NCBI RefSeq assembly: GCF_001757355.1
Contig: NZ_MINO01000002.1
Location: 124,001-188,000, forward strand
Length of the DNA stretch: 64,000 nucleotides
Direction: 5' to 3'
Source of the DNA: Sphingobium phenoxybenzoativorans
GTDB lineage: Bacteria; Pseudomonadota; Alphaproteobacteria; Sphingomonadales; Sphingomonadaceae
Shown here: piece by piece, positions 1-11,060 of the stretch
Layout of the letters: every line of letters starts with the position of its first letter
How positions within the stretch are numbered: the first letter of the stretch is position 1
Translations under genes and position numbers: made by a program
The notes under the pieces: model-generated
The model's database searches: none
What the model saw: only the letters and a program-made list of their open reading frames with translations
What the model was told of the DNA's origin: nothing

Positions 1-2
1 GT

Positions 3-551
3 GCTTCCTACTCGCACGACATCGGTGAAACCGGCACCGTCAGCCTGAACTTCCAGGGCACCTATCTCGACAAATTCTATGTCGATAACGGTCTCTCGGA
101 GCCTTATGACTGCGCTGGTTACTATGGTTCGACCTGCTCTGCCGGTGGCGTTCCGTCGGCTCCGAACGCTCGTTGGAGGCACAAGGCTCGCGCCAGCTTC
201 GACATGCCGAACGGTCTGGGCTTCTCGCTGCAGTGGCGCTATTTCGGCCCGGTCAAGGTCGACTTCCGCAACCCCAGCTCGACGACGCAGGGTTCGTTCG
301 ATCCGTTCTCGTCGCGCCTTGGCGCACAGAGCTACTTCGATCTGTCGACCAGCTACCGGTTCGCTGGCAAGTATGAGTTCCGCCTGGGCGTGAACAACAT
401 TCTTGACCGTCAGCCGCCGCTCGTCACCTCTGGTCGCTCCAGCGGTGCCAACAACCAGTGCCCCACCGGGCCCTGCAACGGCAACACCTATCCGGCGGTG
501 TACGACGCTCTTGGTCGTTACATCTTCGCAGGCATCACGCTCGACTTCTAA
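3..551 (+). CDS. TonB-dependent receptor, C-terminal part (5' end outside window)
   Basis: An open frame runs in from the left edge and ends at a TAA at 549-551. The roughly 182 visible residues alternate aromatic and polar residues as in outer-membrane beta-strands, include the NNILDRQPP segment typical of the last strands of TonB-dependent receptors, and end in a terminal Phe (AGITLDF), the C-terminal signature of barrels inserted by BamA. The plug and most of the barrel lie upstream of the window, so the substrate cannot be judged. A strong terminator follows, so the enzymes downstream are probably expressed separately or by read-through. They nevertheless form a recurring neighbourhood with such receptors. 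Family assignment is firm; specificity is unknown. Confidence 0.85.
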   Translation, partial: ASYSHDIGETGTVSLNFQGTYLDKFYVDNGLSEPYDCAGYYGSTCSAGGVPSAPNARWRHKARASFDMPNGLGFSLQWRYFGPVKVDFRNPSSTTQGSFDPFSSRLGAQSYFDLSTSYRFAGKYEFRLGVNNILDRQPPLVTSGRSSGANNQCPTGPCNGNTYPAVYDALGRYIFAGITLDF

Positions 552-572
552 GCGTCATGCAGGGATAAGGAG

Positions 573-606
573 AGGCGGCGGTCCCAAGGGCCGCCGCCTT
601 TTTCTT
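573..606 (+). terminator. Rho-independent terminator after the TonB receptor
   Basis: An 8-bp G+C stem (ggcggcgg at 574-581 pairing with ccgccgcc at 591-598) encloses a 9-nt loop and is followed by a run of T at 599-603. It sits 22 nt after the receptor stop codon. Confidence 0.85.
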
Positions 607-627
607 TGCCTTCCGCGGAGACAGAAT

Positions 628-1788
628 TTGCAGGAAAGCGCACAGCCCCTAGCTGCTCAGGCCGATCGCGCAGCGGCTGCGGGTGATTTTCCTCAAGCGC
701 GCAGATTGTTGCAGTCGGCCATTTCAGGGGAAAAGGCCAATGTCGATCTCTGGTTGAAACTCGCAGCGATCTGCCGTGCGCAAGGCGATATTCCCGCGGC
801 TCTTGCAGCAGTTGCTGAAGCATTGAAGCTGGAGCCTCTGCACTTCGTTGCCCTGTTGTTGAACGCCAGCCTTTTGGAACGGCATGGGGCGCCGGATGCG
901 GACGAACATTTCGGGCGCGCGCTGGCGCAAATGCCCGATGAACCGCTACCGCCGCAAATGGCCGCGATGGTTCGCCATGCTCAGGAACGATATCGCGCTT
1001 TTCAGGCGCAGACAGACGCGCATTTGTCTGCGGCCATCGGCAACGCCGTGCCTCAAGCCAGCGAAGGTGACGCAAGACGGTTGAACCGGTTCCGCACCAA
1101 TGTCGCGCGTATTACGTCCACCTATCATTCGGAACCGACCGACTATCATTATCCCGGACTTGCGGAGTTCGAATTCTTCGACCGGGACCGGTTCGATTGG
1201 CTCGAACGGCTTGAAGCGGCGACCGAAGGGATCGCCGAAGATTTTGCGCGCGTTGCTGCTGCCGAACGCAGGGAACTGGTGCCCTATGTGCAGTATCCGG
1301 AAGGCGTGCCGCTACGCCAGTGGGAGGCGCTCAATCATTCGCGCGACTGGCTCGCCATCCACCTCGTGCGTAATGGCGAAATCGTCGAGGCGAATGCCCG
1401 GCATTGCGGATTCACGATGGACCTGCTCAGGACGCTGCCCCAGCCCGCCATCGATCAGGTTTCGCCCAATGCGATGTTTTCGCTGCTCGCTCCCGGCGCG
1501 CATATCCCGCCGCATCATGGGATCACCAATACCCGTCTTGTTTGCCACCTGCCGTTGATCGTCCCGGAAAATTGCTGGTTTCGCGTTGGCGCGGACCGGC
1601 GTCTATGGCGACGGGGCGAGGCTTGGTTGTTCGATGATACGATCGAACATGAGGCGGCGAATGAGAGTGATGCGCTGCGCGTGGTGTTTATTTGTGACAT
1701 TTGGCATCCAGACTTAAATGCGCAGGAGCGCGCTGGCGTTCGTGCCGTGATTGAAGCGCATGAGAACAGAGGTAATGGCGCCCTCTAA
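628..1788 (+). CDS. TPR-containing aspartyl/asparaginyl beta-hydroxylase-like protein
   Basis: A predicted cytosolic protein of 386 aa without signal peptide. The N-terminal ~120 residues are TPR-like helices (AGDFPQARRLL, then QGDIPAALAAVAEALKLEP). The C-terminal ~170 residues match the Asp/Asn beta-hydroxylase (2-oxoglutarate/Fe(II)) fold: a His-containing HIPPHHGITNTR segment, CHLPL, and DDTIEHEAANES followed by an Arg, which would supply the metal His pair and the 2-oxoglutarate-binding Arg. The TTG at 628 is chosen as start because GGAG lies 7 nt upstream and the open frame upstream runs back through the terminator and into the receptor gene. It lies between a TonB receptor and a TPR-sulfotransferase, so it may hydroxylate a peptide or receptor-linked substrate (inference). 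LpxO-like lipid hydroxylation is an alternative. Confidence 0.75.
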   Translation: MQESAQPLAAQADRAAAAGDFPQARRLLQSAISGEKANVDLWLKLAAICRAQGDIPAALAAVAEALKLEPLHFVALLLNASLLERHGAPDADEHFGRALAQMPDEPLPPQMAAMVRHAQERYRAFQAQTDAHLSAAIGNAVPQASEGDARRLNRFRTNVARITSTYHSEPTDYHYPGLAEFEFFDRDRFDWLERLEAATEGIAEDFARVAAAERRELVPYVQYPEGVPLRQWEALNHSRDWLAIHLVRNGEIVEANARHCGFTMDLLRTLPQPAIDQVSPNAMFSLLAPGAHIPPHHGITNTRLVCHLPLIVPENCWFRVGADRRLWRRGEAWLFDDTIEHEAANESDALRVVFICDIWHPDLNAQERAGVRAVIEAHENRGNGAL

Positions 1789-1831
1789 AGCCCATATATG
1801 TCTCTGCACTATTCGTTGATGGGAGAATGAC

Positions 1832-3835
1832 TTGCAGCAACTCACCCCTGCCGTCGCGGCGGCGCTGCGAGAAACAATGGCGCTCGCCAGTCGCGGCAAT
1901 CTTAACGGTGCGCGCGCTTTTGCCGAAAAGGCGTTGAGGGAGAATGGTTCACAGGGGCCGATCCACGCGCTGCTTGGCATGATTTGCTGCCGCGCGGGCG
2001 ATCTGAGTTCAGGCATCGAACATATGCGCGAGGCTTTGCGCAGCAATCCGAACGACCCGGTAATCGCCGCCAATCTGACCACTGCGATGATTGACAGCGG
2101 ACGGTTTGGCGAAGCGGTGGAGATATGCACGCAGCAACGCGCAATGAACGATCCTTCGGGACGCATGTGGCGTCTCCGCGGCTTCATTCTGCAACAGACG
2201 GACGATCACGCGGCCGCCGCCAGCGCCTATGAACAGGTCGTGGCTATCGCGCCTGATGATTTTGAAAGCTGGAATAATCTGGGTAACGCCAGGGTGACTG
2301 CCGGCGAAATGGATGCCGGCATTGCCGCACTGGAACGCGCATCGGCACTGGCTCCCGCCAATGGCCCGGTGCATCTCAACCTTGCGGCGGCCTACAGCAA
2401 CGCCGGCAATCTGACTGCCGCAGCGGACATTCTCAGCCGCTATACAGCCAAGGTACCGGATGACGCCACGGCGCTGGTGGAGCAGGCTACGGTGTTGCGC
2501 CATTTGTATCGCGATTCTGAGGCGCTGGAGGTTCTCGAAAAAGCCGTCGCCGCTTCGCCGGGCAACATCGATTTGCTGGTGCAAATGGGTGAGGAGCAGG
2601 GGGCTGCATGGCGCTTTGCAGATGCGGAAAAGACGCTTCGCCGGGCGCTGAACATGGATCGGCGACATGGCAGAGCGTTTGTCCAATTGGCGATCTTGCT
2701 AGAACATCTGAATCGCGAGGATGAGCTTCCGGTGCTGCTCTCTGAGGCTCAGTCCGCTGGCGCCGACCAGGGCACGGCGCATTTTCTACAGGCGCTTATC
2801 TGCCGCCGGGAAAAGCGGTTCGAGGAAGGGTTGCGTTTTCTGGCGGAAGTGCCCCGCGACATTGAGCCAATCCGGCTGGCGCAGTTGGAAGGGCAATTTC
2901 GTGACCGGCTGAACGACGCGGACGGCGCTTTTGCGGCATTCACCGAAATGAATGAACTGTTCAAGCAGGACCCATCCGAACCATTGGTCCGCGCTGCTCG
3001 CTACCGGTCCGCACTGCAGGCCGACCGGGACGTCGTGACGCCGGAATGGTTTGCGGGCTGGCGAGATCTTCCGCCAGGCGCAGGCGAGGGCAGTCCGGTC
3101 TTTTTGATAGGCTTTCCCCGATCCGGCACGACATTGCTCGACACCATGTTGATGGGGCACGACAATGTGCAGGTGCTGGAGGAACGCCCTACGCTTCAGA
3201 AGGTCGAGGAACGGCTGGGCGGGATAGCCCGGCTTGCTGACCTGAGCGGGGAGGAGGTAGATGATCTAAGGAAGCTCTACTTCCATGAGGTTTCCAACCA
3301 TATCGAACGGCGACCCGGCGCCCTGCTCGTGGACAAATCGCCTTTGCATATGACCAAAGCGCCGCTGATCCAGCGCCTGTTTCCTGACGCCAAATTCATT
3401 TTGGCGCTGCGACATCCATGCGACGTGGTGCTTAGCTGCTTCATCACGAGCTTCCGATTGAACAATGCGATGTCGAATTTCCTGGACCTCGGCACTGCAG
3501 CAGAATTTTACAACGCCTGTTTCGGATATTGGGAACATTGCCGCAGCATCATCCCAATTCAGGTTCACCCCATATTCTACGAGCAGATGGTGAATGACAG
3601 CGAGGCGGAACTGCGGCCGTTGTTCGACTATCTGGGTCTGGATTGGCGGGAAGGGGTACTGGATCATCAGCGCACAGCGGCGGCGCGAGGTCTGATCTCC
3701 ACGGCAAGCTATGCGCAGGTCACTGAACCTATATATCGCCGCGCGGCGGGCCGCTGGACCCGCTATCGCGATCACCTTAACCCCGTTTTGCCGGTTCTTC
3801 AGCCCTGGGTGGAACGGTTCGGCTACAGCATCTAG
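1832..3835 (+). CDS. TPR-repeat sulfotransferase family protein
   Basis: 667 aa from a TTG start with GGGAGA just upstream. Residues ~10-400 are successive TPR units (GNLNGARAFAEKAL, HAAAASAYEQVVAIAPDD, AGEMDAGIAALERAS). The C-terminal ~270 residues are a PAPS-dependent sulfotransferase domain: the 5'-phosphosulfate loop IGFPRSGTTLLDTML and the 3'-phosphate element LRHPCDVVLSCF are both intact. There is no signal peptide, so it should act in the cytosol or at the inner-membrane face. It is 43 nt downstream of the beta-hydroxylase gene and probably co-transcribed. A second TPR-sulfotransferase lies at 43483-45288, again beside a TonB receptor. The acceptor is unknown; the TPR region suggests a protein or peptide partner (inference). 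Confidence 0.8.
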   Translation: MQQLTPAVAAALRETMALASRGNLNGARAFAEKALRENGSQGPIHALLGMICCRAGDLSSGIEHMREALRSNPNDPVIAANLTTAMIDSGRFGEAVEICTQQRAMNDPSGRMWRLRGFILQQTDDHAAAASAYEQVVAIAPDDFESWNNLGNARVTAGEMDAGIAALERASALAPANGPVHLNLAAAYSNAGNLTAAADILSRYTAKVPDDATALVEQATVLRHLYRDSEALEVLEKAVAASPGNIDLLVQMGEEQGAAWRFADAEKTLRRALNMDRRHGRAFVQLAILLEHLNREDELPVLLSEAQSAGADQGTAHFLQALICRREKRFEEGLRFLAEVPRDIEPIRLAQLEGQFRDRLNDADGAFAAFTEMNELFKQDPSEPLVRAARYRSALQADRDVVTPEWFAGWRDLPPGAGEGSPVFLIGFPRSGTTLLDTMLMGHDNVQVLEERPTLQKVEERLGGIARLADLSGEEVDDLRKLYFHEVSNHIERRPGALLVDKSPLHMTKAPLIQRLFPDAKFILALRHPCDVVLSCFITSFRLNNAMSNFLDLGTAAEFYNACFGYWEHCRSIIPIQVHPIFYEQMVNDSEAELRPLFDYLGLDWREGVLDHQRTAAARGLISTASYAQVTEPIYRRAAGRWTRYRDHLNPVLPVLQPWVERFGYSI

Positions 3836-3906
3836 CATCTTGCCGATCGCGGAATTCCCATTGATAATGTTGCCAATCGAATTCCCGATGTTTCAAGGGT
3901 GATGAA

Positions 3907-4179
3907 ATGGCTCGTATTTCTGCACTGGCGCTTGCCTCGATGATCGTTCTTGCGCCTGTATCCCTCCATGCTGCTGATGAACCGGCGAAGGCCGATCCGG
4001 CTGGCGACAAGGCCAAAAGCGATCGGGTCATCTGCAAGACCACCGAGGAACTGGGTACGCGGCTCAAGCGTAACCGGGTTTGCAAGACCGCGGCTGAGTG
4101 GAACACGGAGCGGCAGGAAAATCGCGCAATGTTGCAGCGTATGCAGACCAACAAGTCTTGCGGTGTCGATGGCTGCTAA
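3907..4179 (+). CDS. Small secreted cysteine-containing protein, function unknown
   Basis: 90 aa. The first ~22 residues form a signal peptide (MARISALALASMIVLAPVSLHA), giving a mature protein of about 68 aa, highly charged, with four Cys. A short element is repeated: VICKTTEELG and RVCKTAAEWN, about 17 residues apart, followed by a helical Gln/Arg-rich tail ending SCGVDGC. I do not recognise a named family. It follows the TPR-sulfotransferase by 71 nt in the same direction and ends at a strong terminator, so it may belong to that transcription unit. A periplasmic partner or a substrate of the modifying enzymes is possible but unproven. G+C content resembles its neighbours. Confidence 0.7.
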   Translation: MARISALALASMIVLAPVSLHAADEPAKADPAGDKAKSDRVICKTTEELGTRLKRNRVCKTAAEWNTERQENRAMLQRMQTNKSCGVDGC

Positions 4180-4221
4180 GGCTTTTCGGCAAACTGTTTT
4201 ACACATAGTATTTGAGCAAAA

Positions 4222-4256
4222 GAAACGGGCGGACCATCGATCCGCCCGTTCTTTTA
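4222..4256. terminator. Bidirectional terminator between converging units
   Basis: A perfect 9-bp stem (acgggcgga at 4225-4233 with tccgcccgt at 4241-4249) has A-rich sequence on its left and TTCTTTT on its right, so it can end both the rightward unit and the leftward clpB gene. Confidence 0.85.
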
Positions 4257-6833
<2,577 letters not shown>

Positions 6834-6860
6834 GACACCCTCTTGATGACTGTGGCAGCG

Positions 6861-6890
6861 ATATAGTGTTGCCTATTTGCAACACAAGAG
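6861..6890 (-). promoter_or_regulatory. Candidate RpoH-type promoter of clpB with embedded inverted repeat
   Basis: On the minus strand CTTG (6885-6888) and CTATAT (6861-6866) are separated by 18 nt, close to the alphaproteobacterial sigma-32 pattern CTTG-N17/18-CYTATNT. Between and overlapping them lies a perfect 7-bp inverted repeat, GTGTTGC-N6-GCAACAC (6866-6885), a plausible operator. The start codon is 28 nt downstream. Only pattern matching supports this. Confidence 0.4.
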
Positions 6891-7029
6891 GCGTCTCCTC
6901 CCATCATCGATTTCACCTACAACTTTCTCCGGCTGAAACCGTATTGCACCGCTATAACGCCTTGCCTATTCTCCCGCCATATCGGGCTGCTCCGGCGCGG
7001 CCCTGCACGGTCATGCAAAGGATCCCCCC

Positions 7030-9933
7030 ATGCTTCGTTCGATCGCTCTTGGCCTGATGGCCTCGTCGCTGGCGCTATCCTCATCCTTGGCCCATGCGCA
7101 AACCGCCGCACCCGTAGCGGCCGCCGCGCCAGCTCCGGCGGCGCCGGTCGAGGCGCTCGTCGCGGCGGTGGACATTCCCTACAAGCAATTCACGCTGAAA
7201 AACGGCCTGCGCGTCATCGTTCATACCGATCGCAAGGCCCCCGTGGTGGCGGTATCCGTCTGGTACAATGTCGGGTCGAAGAATGAGCCGAAGGGCAAGA
7301 CCGGTTTTGCCCATCTTTTCGAACATCTGATGTTCAACGGGTCGGAAAACGCGCCCGGCGATTTCTTCGAACCCCTGCAGCAGATCGGCGCGACGGACCT
7401 CAACGGATCGACCTGGTTCGACCGCACCAACTATTATGAGACCGTGCCCACCTCTGCGCTGGAGGTGGCGCTGTTCCTGGAGAGCGACCGCATGGGGCAT
7501 CTGCTCGGCGGCATCGACCAGTCGAAGCTGGATAACCAGCGTGGCGTTGTCCAGAACGAAAAGCGGCAGGGCGACAATCAGCCTTATGGCCTTGTCGAAT
7601 ATGCGCAGCTTGCCGGCCTGTTGCCGGACGGTCACCCCTATCAGCACTCCACGATCGGCTCGATGGCGGACCTGGACAGCGCCAGCCTGGCCGATGTGAA
7701 GGACTGGTTCATCGGACATTATGGCCCGAACAACGCGGTGCTGGTGTTGGCGGGCGATATCGACGTGAAGACGGCAAAGACGCTCGTCACCAAATATTTC
7801 GGCGATATCCCGGCGGGGGCGAAGGTCGCGCCGGTCAATGTCCCCGTGCCGACGCTCCCGGCGCGCAAGGATATGGTGATGAAGGACCATGTGGCCACCA
7901 CGCGCCTCTATCGCTGGTGGACCGTGCCGGGCCTCAACGATCCCGATTCCGTGCCGCTGGGCATCGGCGCCAGCGTGCTTGGCGGCCTTGCGTCGTCGCG
8001 GCTCGACAATATTCTGGTGCGCGATGAGCAGCTTGCCGTCAGCGTGACGGCCGATGTTCAGGACTTTGCGCAACTCGCCTTCTTTGAGGTGACGGCCAAT
8101 GTGAAGCCCGGCATTGACCCCGCTGTCGTTGGCAAGCGGCTGGACGAAATTCTCACCGACTATTTCGCGAAAGGCCCGACCGCCGACGAGGTGAAGCGGG
8201 TGGCGACCACCGATCTGTCTGGGCGCATAGGCGGGCTGGAGCAGGTGGGCGGTGACGGCGGCAAGGCCGTCACGCTGGCCGAGGGCGAGCTATATTCCAA
8301 CGATCCAGCCTTCTACAAGAGGGAGCTGAAGGAGATGGCGGCCGCCACGCCTGCGCAAGTCACCGCCGCCATGCAGAAATGGCTGACCCGCCCTGTATTC
8401 GCCCTGACCGTCGAGCCGGGCGAACGCGACGCCTATGAGGAAGCGGGCGGAAAGGTGTCGAAGCGTACCGGCATCGTCGCCGCGCCGGCGCATTATGTGG
8501 CGGAGGATGGCGAGACCGCTCCTGGCGCATCGGCGAAGGGACCGCTCGCCGCCGTTGATCGCAGCAAGCTGCCCGACGTCGGGCCGATCCCGAATATTGA
8601 TTTCCCGGCCGTGGAAACGACGACGCTCTCCAACGGCGTAAAGGTGTATTTCGCGCGACGTGACACCGTGCCGACGGTTCGCATGTCCGTGGTGTTCAAC
8701 GCGGGCAATGCCGCCGATCCCAAGGATGCTTTGGGTACCCAGGCGCTGATGCTGACGATGCTGAAGGAAGGCACGCGGACGCTGAACAGCGTCCAGATCG
8801 CGGAGGCGCAGGAACGTCTCGGCGCCGCGATCGCCACCAGCGCCAGCATGGATAGCACGTCCGTATCCATGTATGCGCTGACGCCCAATCTGGCGCCTTC
8901 GCTCGACCTGCTGGCGGACGTTATCAAGAACCCGGCGTTCGATGCGAAGGAGCTTGAACGCATCCGCGCGACGCGGCTTGCGCAGATTGCGCAGGAACTG
9001 ACGGAGCCTCGCGCAATCGCCAGCCGCACCTTGCCGCCCCTGCTTTATGGGAAGGACCATCCCTATGGCCGCCCCACCAGCGGCACTGGCGATCCCGCAG
9101 TAGTGGCGAAGCTGACTCGGAACGATCTGGCGAGCTTCCACAATAAATGGATTCGCGGCGACAATGCGGCGATCTTCGTTGTCGGCGACACCACGCTTGA
9201 TGTCCTGAAGCCCATGCTGGAGGAACGGTTCGGCACCTGGCGGATGACCCGCGATCTGCCGGGCACCAAGGATTTCAACGTGCCCGTACCAGCCGCCAAG
9301 CCGCAAATCGTGCTGGTCGACCGGCCGCAATCGCCGCAATCGATGATTTATGCGGGCCAGTTGCTCGACGCCAAGGGAACCGACGATCTTGTCGATTTCC
9401 TGCAGGCGAATGATATCGTGGGCGGCAATTTCCTCAGCCGCATCAATATGGATCTGCGCGAGACAAAGGGCTGGTCCTATGGCGTGCGCTCGACGATCAA
9501 CCGGTTTGAGGGGCAGATACCCTTTGTCGTTCTCGCCCCGGTTCAGGCGGACAAGACGGGCGCGTCGATTGCCGTCCTGAAACAGCAGATTGGCGATTTC
9601 CTGACGACAAAGGGGATCACGCAGGCTGAACTGGAGCGCACCATTAATGGCAGCATCCGGGAGCTTCCGGGCAGCTACGAAACGTCAGCCGATGTGCTGG
9701 GCGAGATGCAGCGGGACGTCATGTATAAGCGGCCGTTCGATTTCGTCGAGACGCTGGCGGAGCGATACAGGAAGTTGACCGCGCCGGAGCTGGATGCGGT
9801 CGCGCGCAAGATGATCGATCCGGCCAAGCTGACCTGGGTCGTCGTGGGCGACAAGGCTCAGGTGCTGCCGCAGCTCAAGGAGCTGGGCATGCCGATCACT
9901 GTCGTTGACAGCAAAGCCGCACCCGCGAAATAA
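7030..9933 (+). CDS. M16 family zinc metallopeptidase (two-domain, pitrilysin/insulinase-like)
   Basis: 967 aa with a signal peptide (hydrophobic core to AHAQ, residues ~1-26) followed by an Ala/Pro-rich linker, so probably periplasmic. The first M16 domain carries the inverted zinc motif HLFEH at about residues 95-99. The second homologous half (from about residue 510, NGVKVYFARRD) lacks HxxEH, having GTQALMLT in its place, as usual when one half is catalytic and the other structural. It would degrade short peptides within the clamshell. It is divergent from clpB and followed after 41 nt by a small gene that may be co-transcribed. Confidence 0.92.
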   Translation: MLRSIALGLMASSLALSSSLAHAQTAAPVAAAAPAPAAPVEALVAAVDIPYKQFTLKNGLRVIVHTDRKAPVVAVSVWYNVGSKNEPKGKTGFAHLFEHLMFNGSENAPGDFFEPLQQIGATDLNGSTWFDRTNYYETVPTSALEVALFLESDRMGHLLGGIDQSKLDNQRGVVQNEKRQGDNQPYGLVEYAQLAGLLPDGHPYQHSTIGSMADLDSASLADVKDWFIGHYGPNNAVLVLAGDIDVKTAKTLVTKYFGDIPAGAKVAPVNVPVPTLPARKDMVMKDHVATTRLYRWWTVPGLNDPDSVPLGIGASVLGGLASSRLDNILVRDEQLAVSVTADVQDFAQLAFFEVTANVKPGIDPAVVGKRLDEILTDYFAKGPTADEVKRVATTDLSGRIGGLEQVGGDGGKAVTLAEGELYSNDPAFYKRELKEMAAATPAQVTAAMQKWLTRPVFALTVEPGERDAYEEAGGKVSKRTGIVAAPAHYVAEDGETAPGASAKGPLAAVDRSKLPDVGPIPNIDFPAVETTTLSNGVKVYFARRDTVPTVRMSVVFNAGNAADPKDALGTQALMLTMLKEGTRTLNSVQIAEAQERLGAAIATSASMDSTSVSMYALTPNLAPSLDLLADVIKNPAFDAKELERIRATRLAQIAQELTEPRAIASRTLPPLLYGKDHPYGRPTSGTGDPAVVAKLTRNDLASFHNKWIRGDNAAIFVVGDTTLDVLKPMLEERFGTWRMTRDLPGTKDFNVPVPAAKPQIVLVDRPQSPQSMIYAGQLLDAKGTDDLVDFLQANDIVGGNFLSRINMDLRETKGWSYGVRSTINRFEGQIPFVVLAPVQADKTGASIAVLKQQIGDFLTTKGITQAELERTINGSIRELPGSYETSADVLGEMQRDVMYKRPFDFVETLAERYRKLTAPELDAVARKMIDPAKLTWVVVGDKAQVLPQLKELGMPITVVDSKAAPAK

Positions 9934-9974
9934 GCGCGGGCAGGGTCGATACGCATCAAGAATGGAGACGAAGA

Positions 9975-10277
9975 ATGGCCAAGGTAGACGGCGCCTATGA
10001 TTGCATCACGAAAACGCCGATGGGCGATCAGCCGAGCGTTTTCACGGTCATAAGCAGCGGCGACAGCTTTCACGGCACCAATGCCGGGCCGCTCGGTTCC
10101 CTGGACGTCAAGGACGGGGAAGTGGACGGCAATCGCCTGACCTGGAAGATGGAGATGACAGTGCCCATGCCCATGGTGCTGGAGGCCGAGGCGATCATTG
10201 AGGGCGACACGCTGACGGGCACGATCCAGCTTGGCGCGTTCGGATCGGCGGCGATGACGGGAACGCGGCGCAAGTAG
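9975..10277 (+). CDS. Small conserved protein of unknown function
   Basis: 100 aa, no signal peptide, preceded by a Shine-Dalgarno-like stretch (ggagacgaaga). It is made of alternating beta-strand-like segments (GAYDCITKTPMGDQ, FTVISSGDSFHGT, NRLTWKMEMTVPMPMVLEAEAII, GDTLTGTIQLGAFGSA), suggesting a small beta-barrel or lipocalin-like fold. Similar modules occur as stand-alone proteins and as C-terminal domains of sphingomonad enzymes, from memory. It is co-directional with the M16 peptidase, 41 nt downstream of it. No catalytic motif is visible and I assign no function. Confidence 0.7.
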   Translation: MAKVDGAYDCITKTPMGDQPSVFTVISSGDSFHGTNAGPLGSLDVKDGEVDGNRLTWKMEMTVPMPMVLEAEAIIEGDTLTGTIQLGAFGSAAMTGTRRK

Positions 10278-10302
10278 CGCCAAATCGAAAGAATGCCCGG
10301 CT

Positions 10303-10357
10303 TCCGTTCGCCCTGAGCGTTAGGAGTGCTGGGCTTCGACAGGTTCAGCCCGAACGG
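10303..10357. repeat. Dispersed intergenic repeat (copy 1), imperfect inverted pair
   Basis: The sequence starts with ccgttcgccctgagcg and ends with cttcgacaggttcagcccgaacgg, which are diverged reverse complements. The same element recurs at 15085, 23024, 25307, 26798 and 30953 in this window, always between genes. It resembles the REP-like elements common in sphingomonads. Confidence 0.75.
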
Positions 10358-10385
10358 CCCAAATGCGACGGCATATGCTTCCAAT

Positions 10386-10427
10386 AAAAACCCGCCGATC
10401 TCATCGATCGGCGGGTCTTCTTTTTTA
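10386..10427. terminator. Bidirectional terminator between the small gene and pal
   Basis: A perfect 10-bp stem (cccgccgatc at 10391-10400, gatcggcggg at 10406-10415) with A5 on its left and a T-rich tract on its right can terminate both converging units. Confidence 0.85.
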
Positions 10428-10439
10428 CCTGCGCCAGTC

Positions 10440-10946
10440 TTACTGGACGGTGACGGTCACCGCGCGGCGGTTCTGCGCCCATGCGCTCTCATCCGAACCC
10501 ATCGCAGCCGGCCGCTCCTTGCCGTAGCTGATGGTGGTGATGCGGCTGGGATCAATGCCGATCGAGGCGAGATAGTTCTTGGCCGAATTGGCGCGCTTCT
10601 CGCCCAGTGCCAGGTTGTAGTCGCGGGTGCCGCGCTCGTCGCAATGGCCTTCGATGGTCACGCGAACGGTCGGGTTGGCCTGCAGCCACTGGGCCTGGCT
10701 CTGCAGCGTCGCCTGATCCTGCGCGTCGATGTCGAACTCGTCGGTGCCGAACAGCACGCGGTCGGACGATACGCTGGCCAGGAAGTCCTCCTGGCTGCCC
10801 TTGATGGGGCCGCTGGGTGCGGGCGGCGGCGCAGGCGTGCTGTTGTCGACGGGAGCGGGGGGCAGCTCCTCTGGCGGCTTCTTCGAGCATGCCGCCAGCG
10901 CGATGACGGCGGTGGCCATCATCAGGGTACGGGACACTGTTTTCAT
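10440..10946 (-). CDS. pal: Peptidoglycan-associated lipoprotein Pal
   Basis: 168 aa from the ATG at 10946, chosen over an upstream ATG at 10967 because AGGAGA precedes it by 7 nt and the lipoprotein signal then starts normally. The signal ends in a lipobox (ALAAC), so the mature protein is anchored in the outer membrane. A Pro-rich linker is followed by an OmpA_C domain (about residues 65-168) with the peptidoglycan-binding pattern FDIDAQDQATL and EGHCDERGTRDYNLALGEKRA. Pal completes the Tol-Pal system that couples inner-membrane energy to outer-membrane constriction at division. It is last of the tol cluster, 114 nt after tolB. Confidence 0.96.
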   Translation of the reverse strand: MKTVSRTLMMATAVIALAACSKKPPEELPPAPVDNSTPAPPPAPSGPIKGSQEDFLASVSSDRVLFGTDEFDIDAQDQATLQSQAQWLQANPTVRVTIEGHCDERGTRDYNLALGEKRANSAKNYLASIGIDPSRITTISYGKERPAAMGSDESAWAQNRRAVTVTVQ

Positions 10947-11060
10947 GTTTTTCTCCTCATTACGCATGTTGGATAGGTGCCTGCACCAGTGAAAATCAAG
11001 ACTTCTGCGAGATTGTTACGCTGTCAAGACGATTGAGTTCCATGCCGTTGAAAATTCATT

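Noticed and set aside
1-4179. Lasso-peptide or other RiPP biosynthesis cluster around the modifying enzymes
   Set aside because: No precursor peptide, cyclase, isopeptidase or exporter gene is visible beside the hydroxylase and sulfotransferase.
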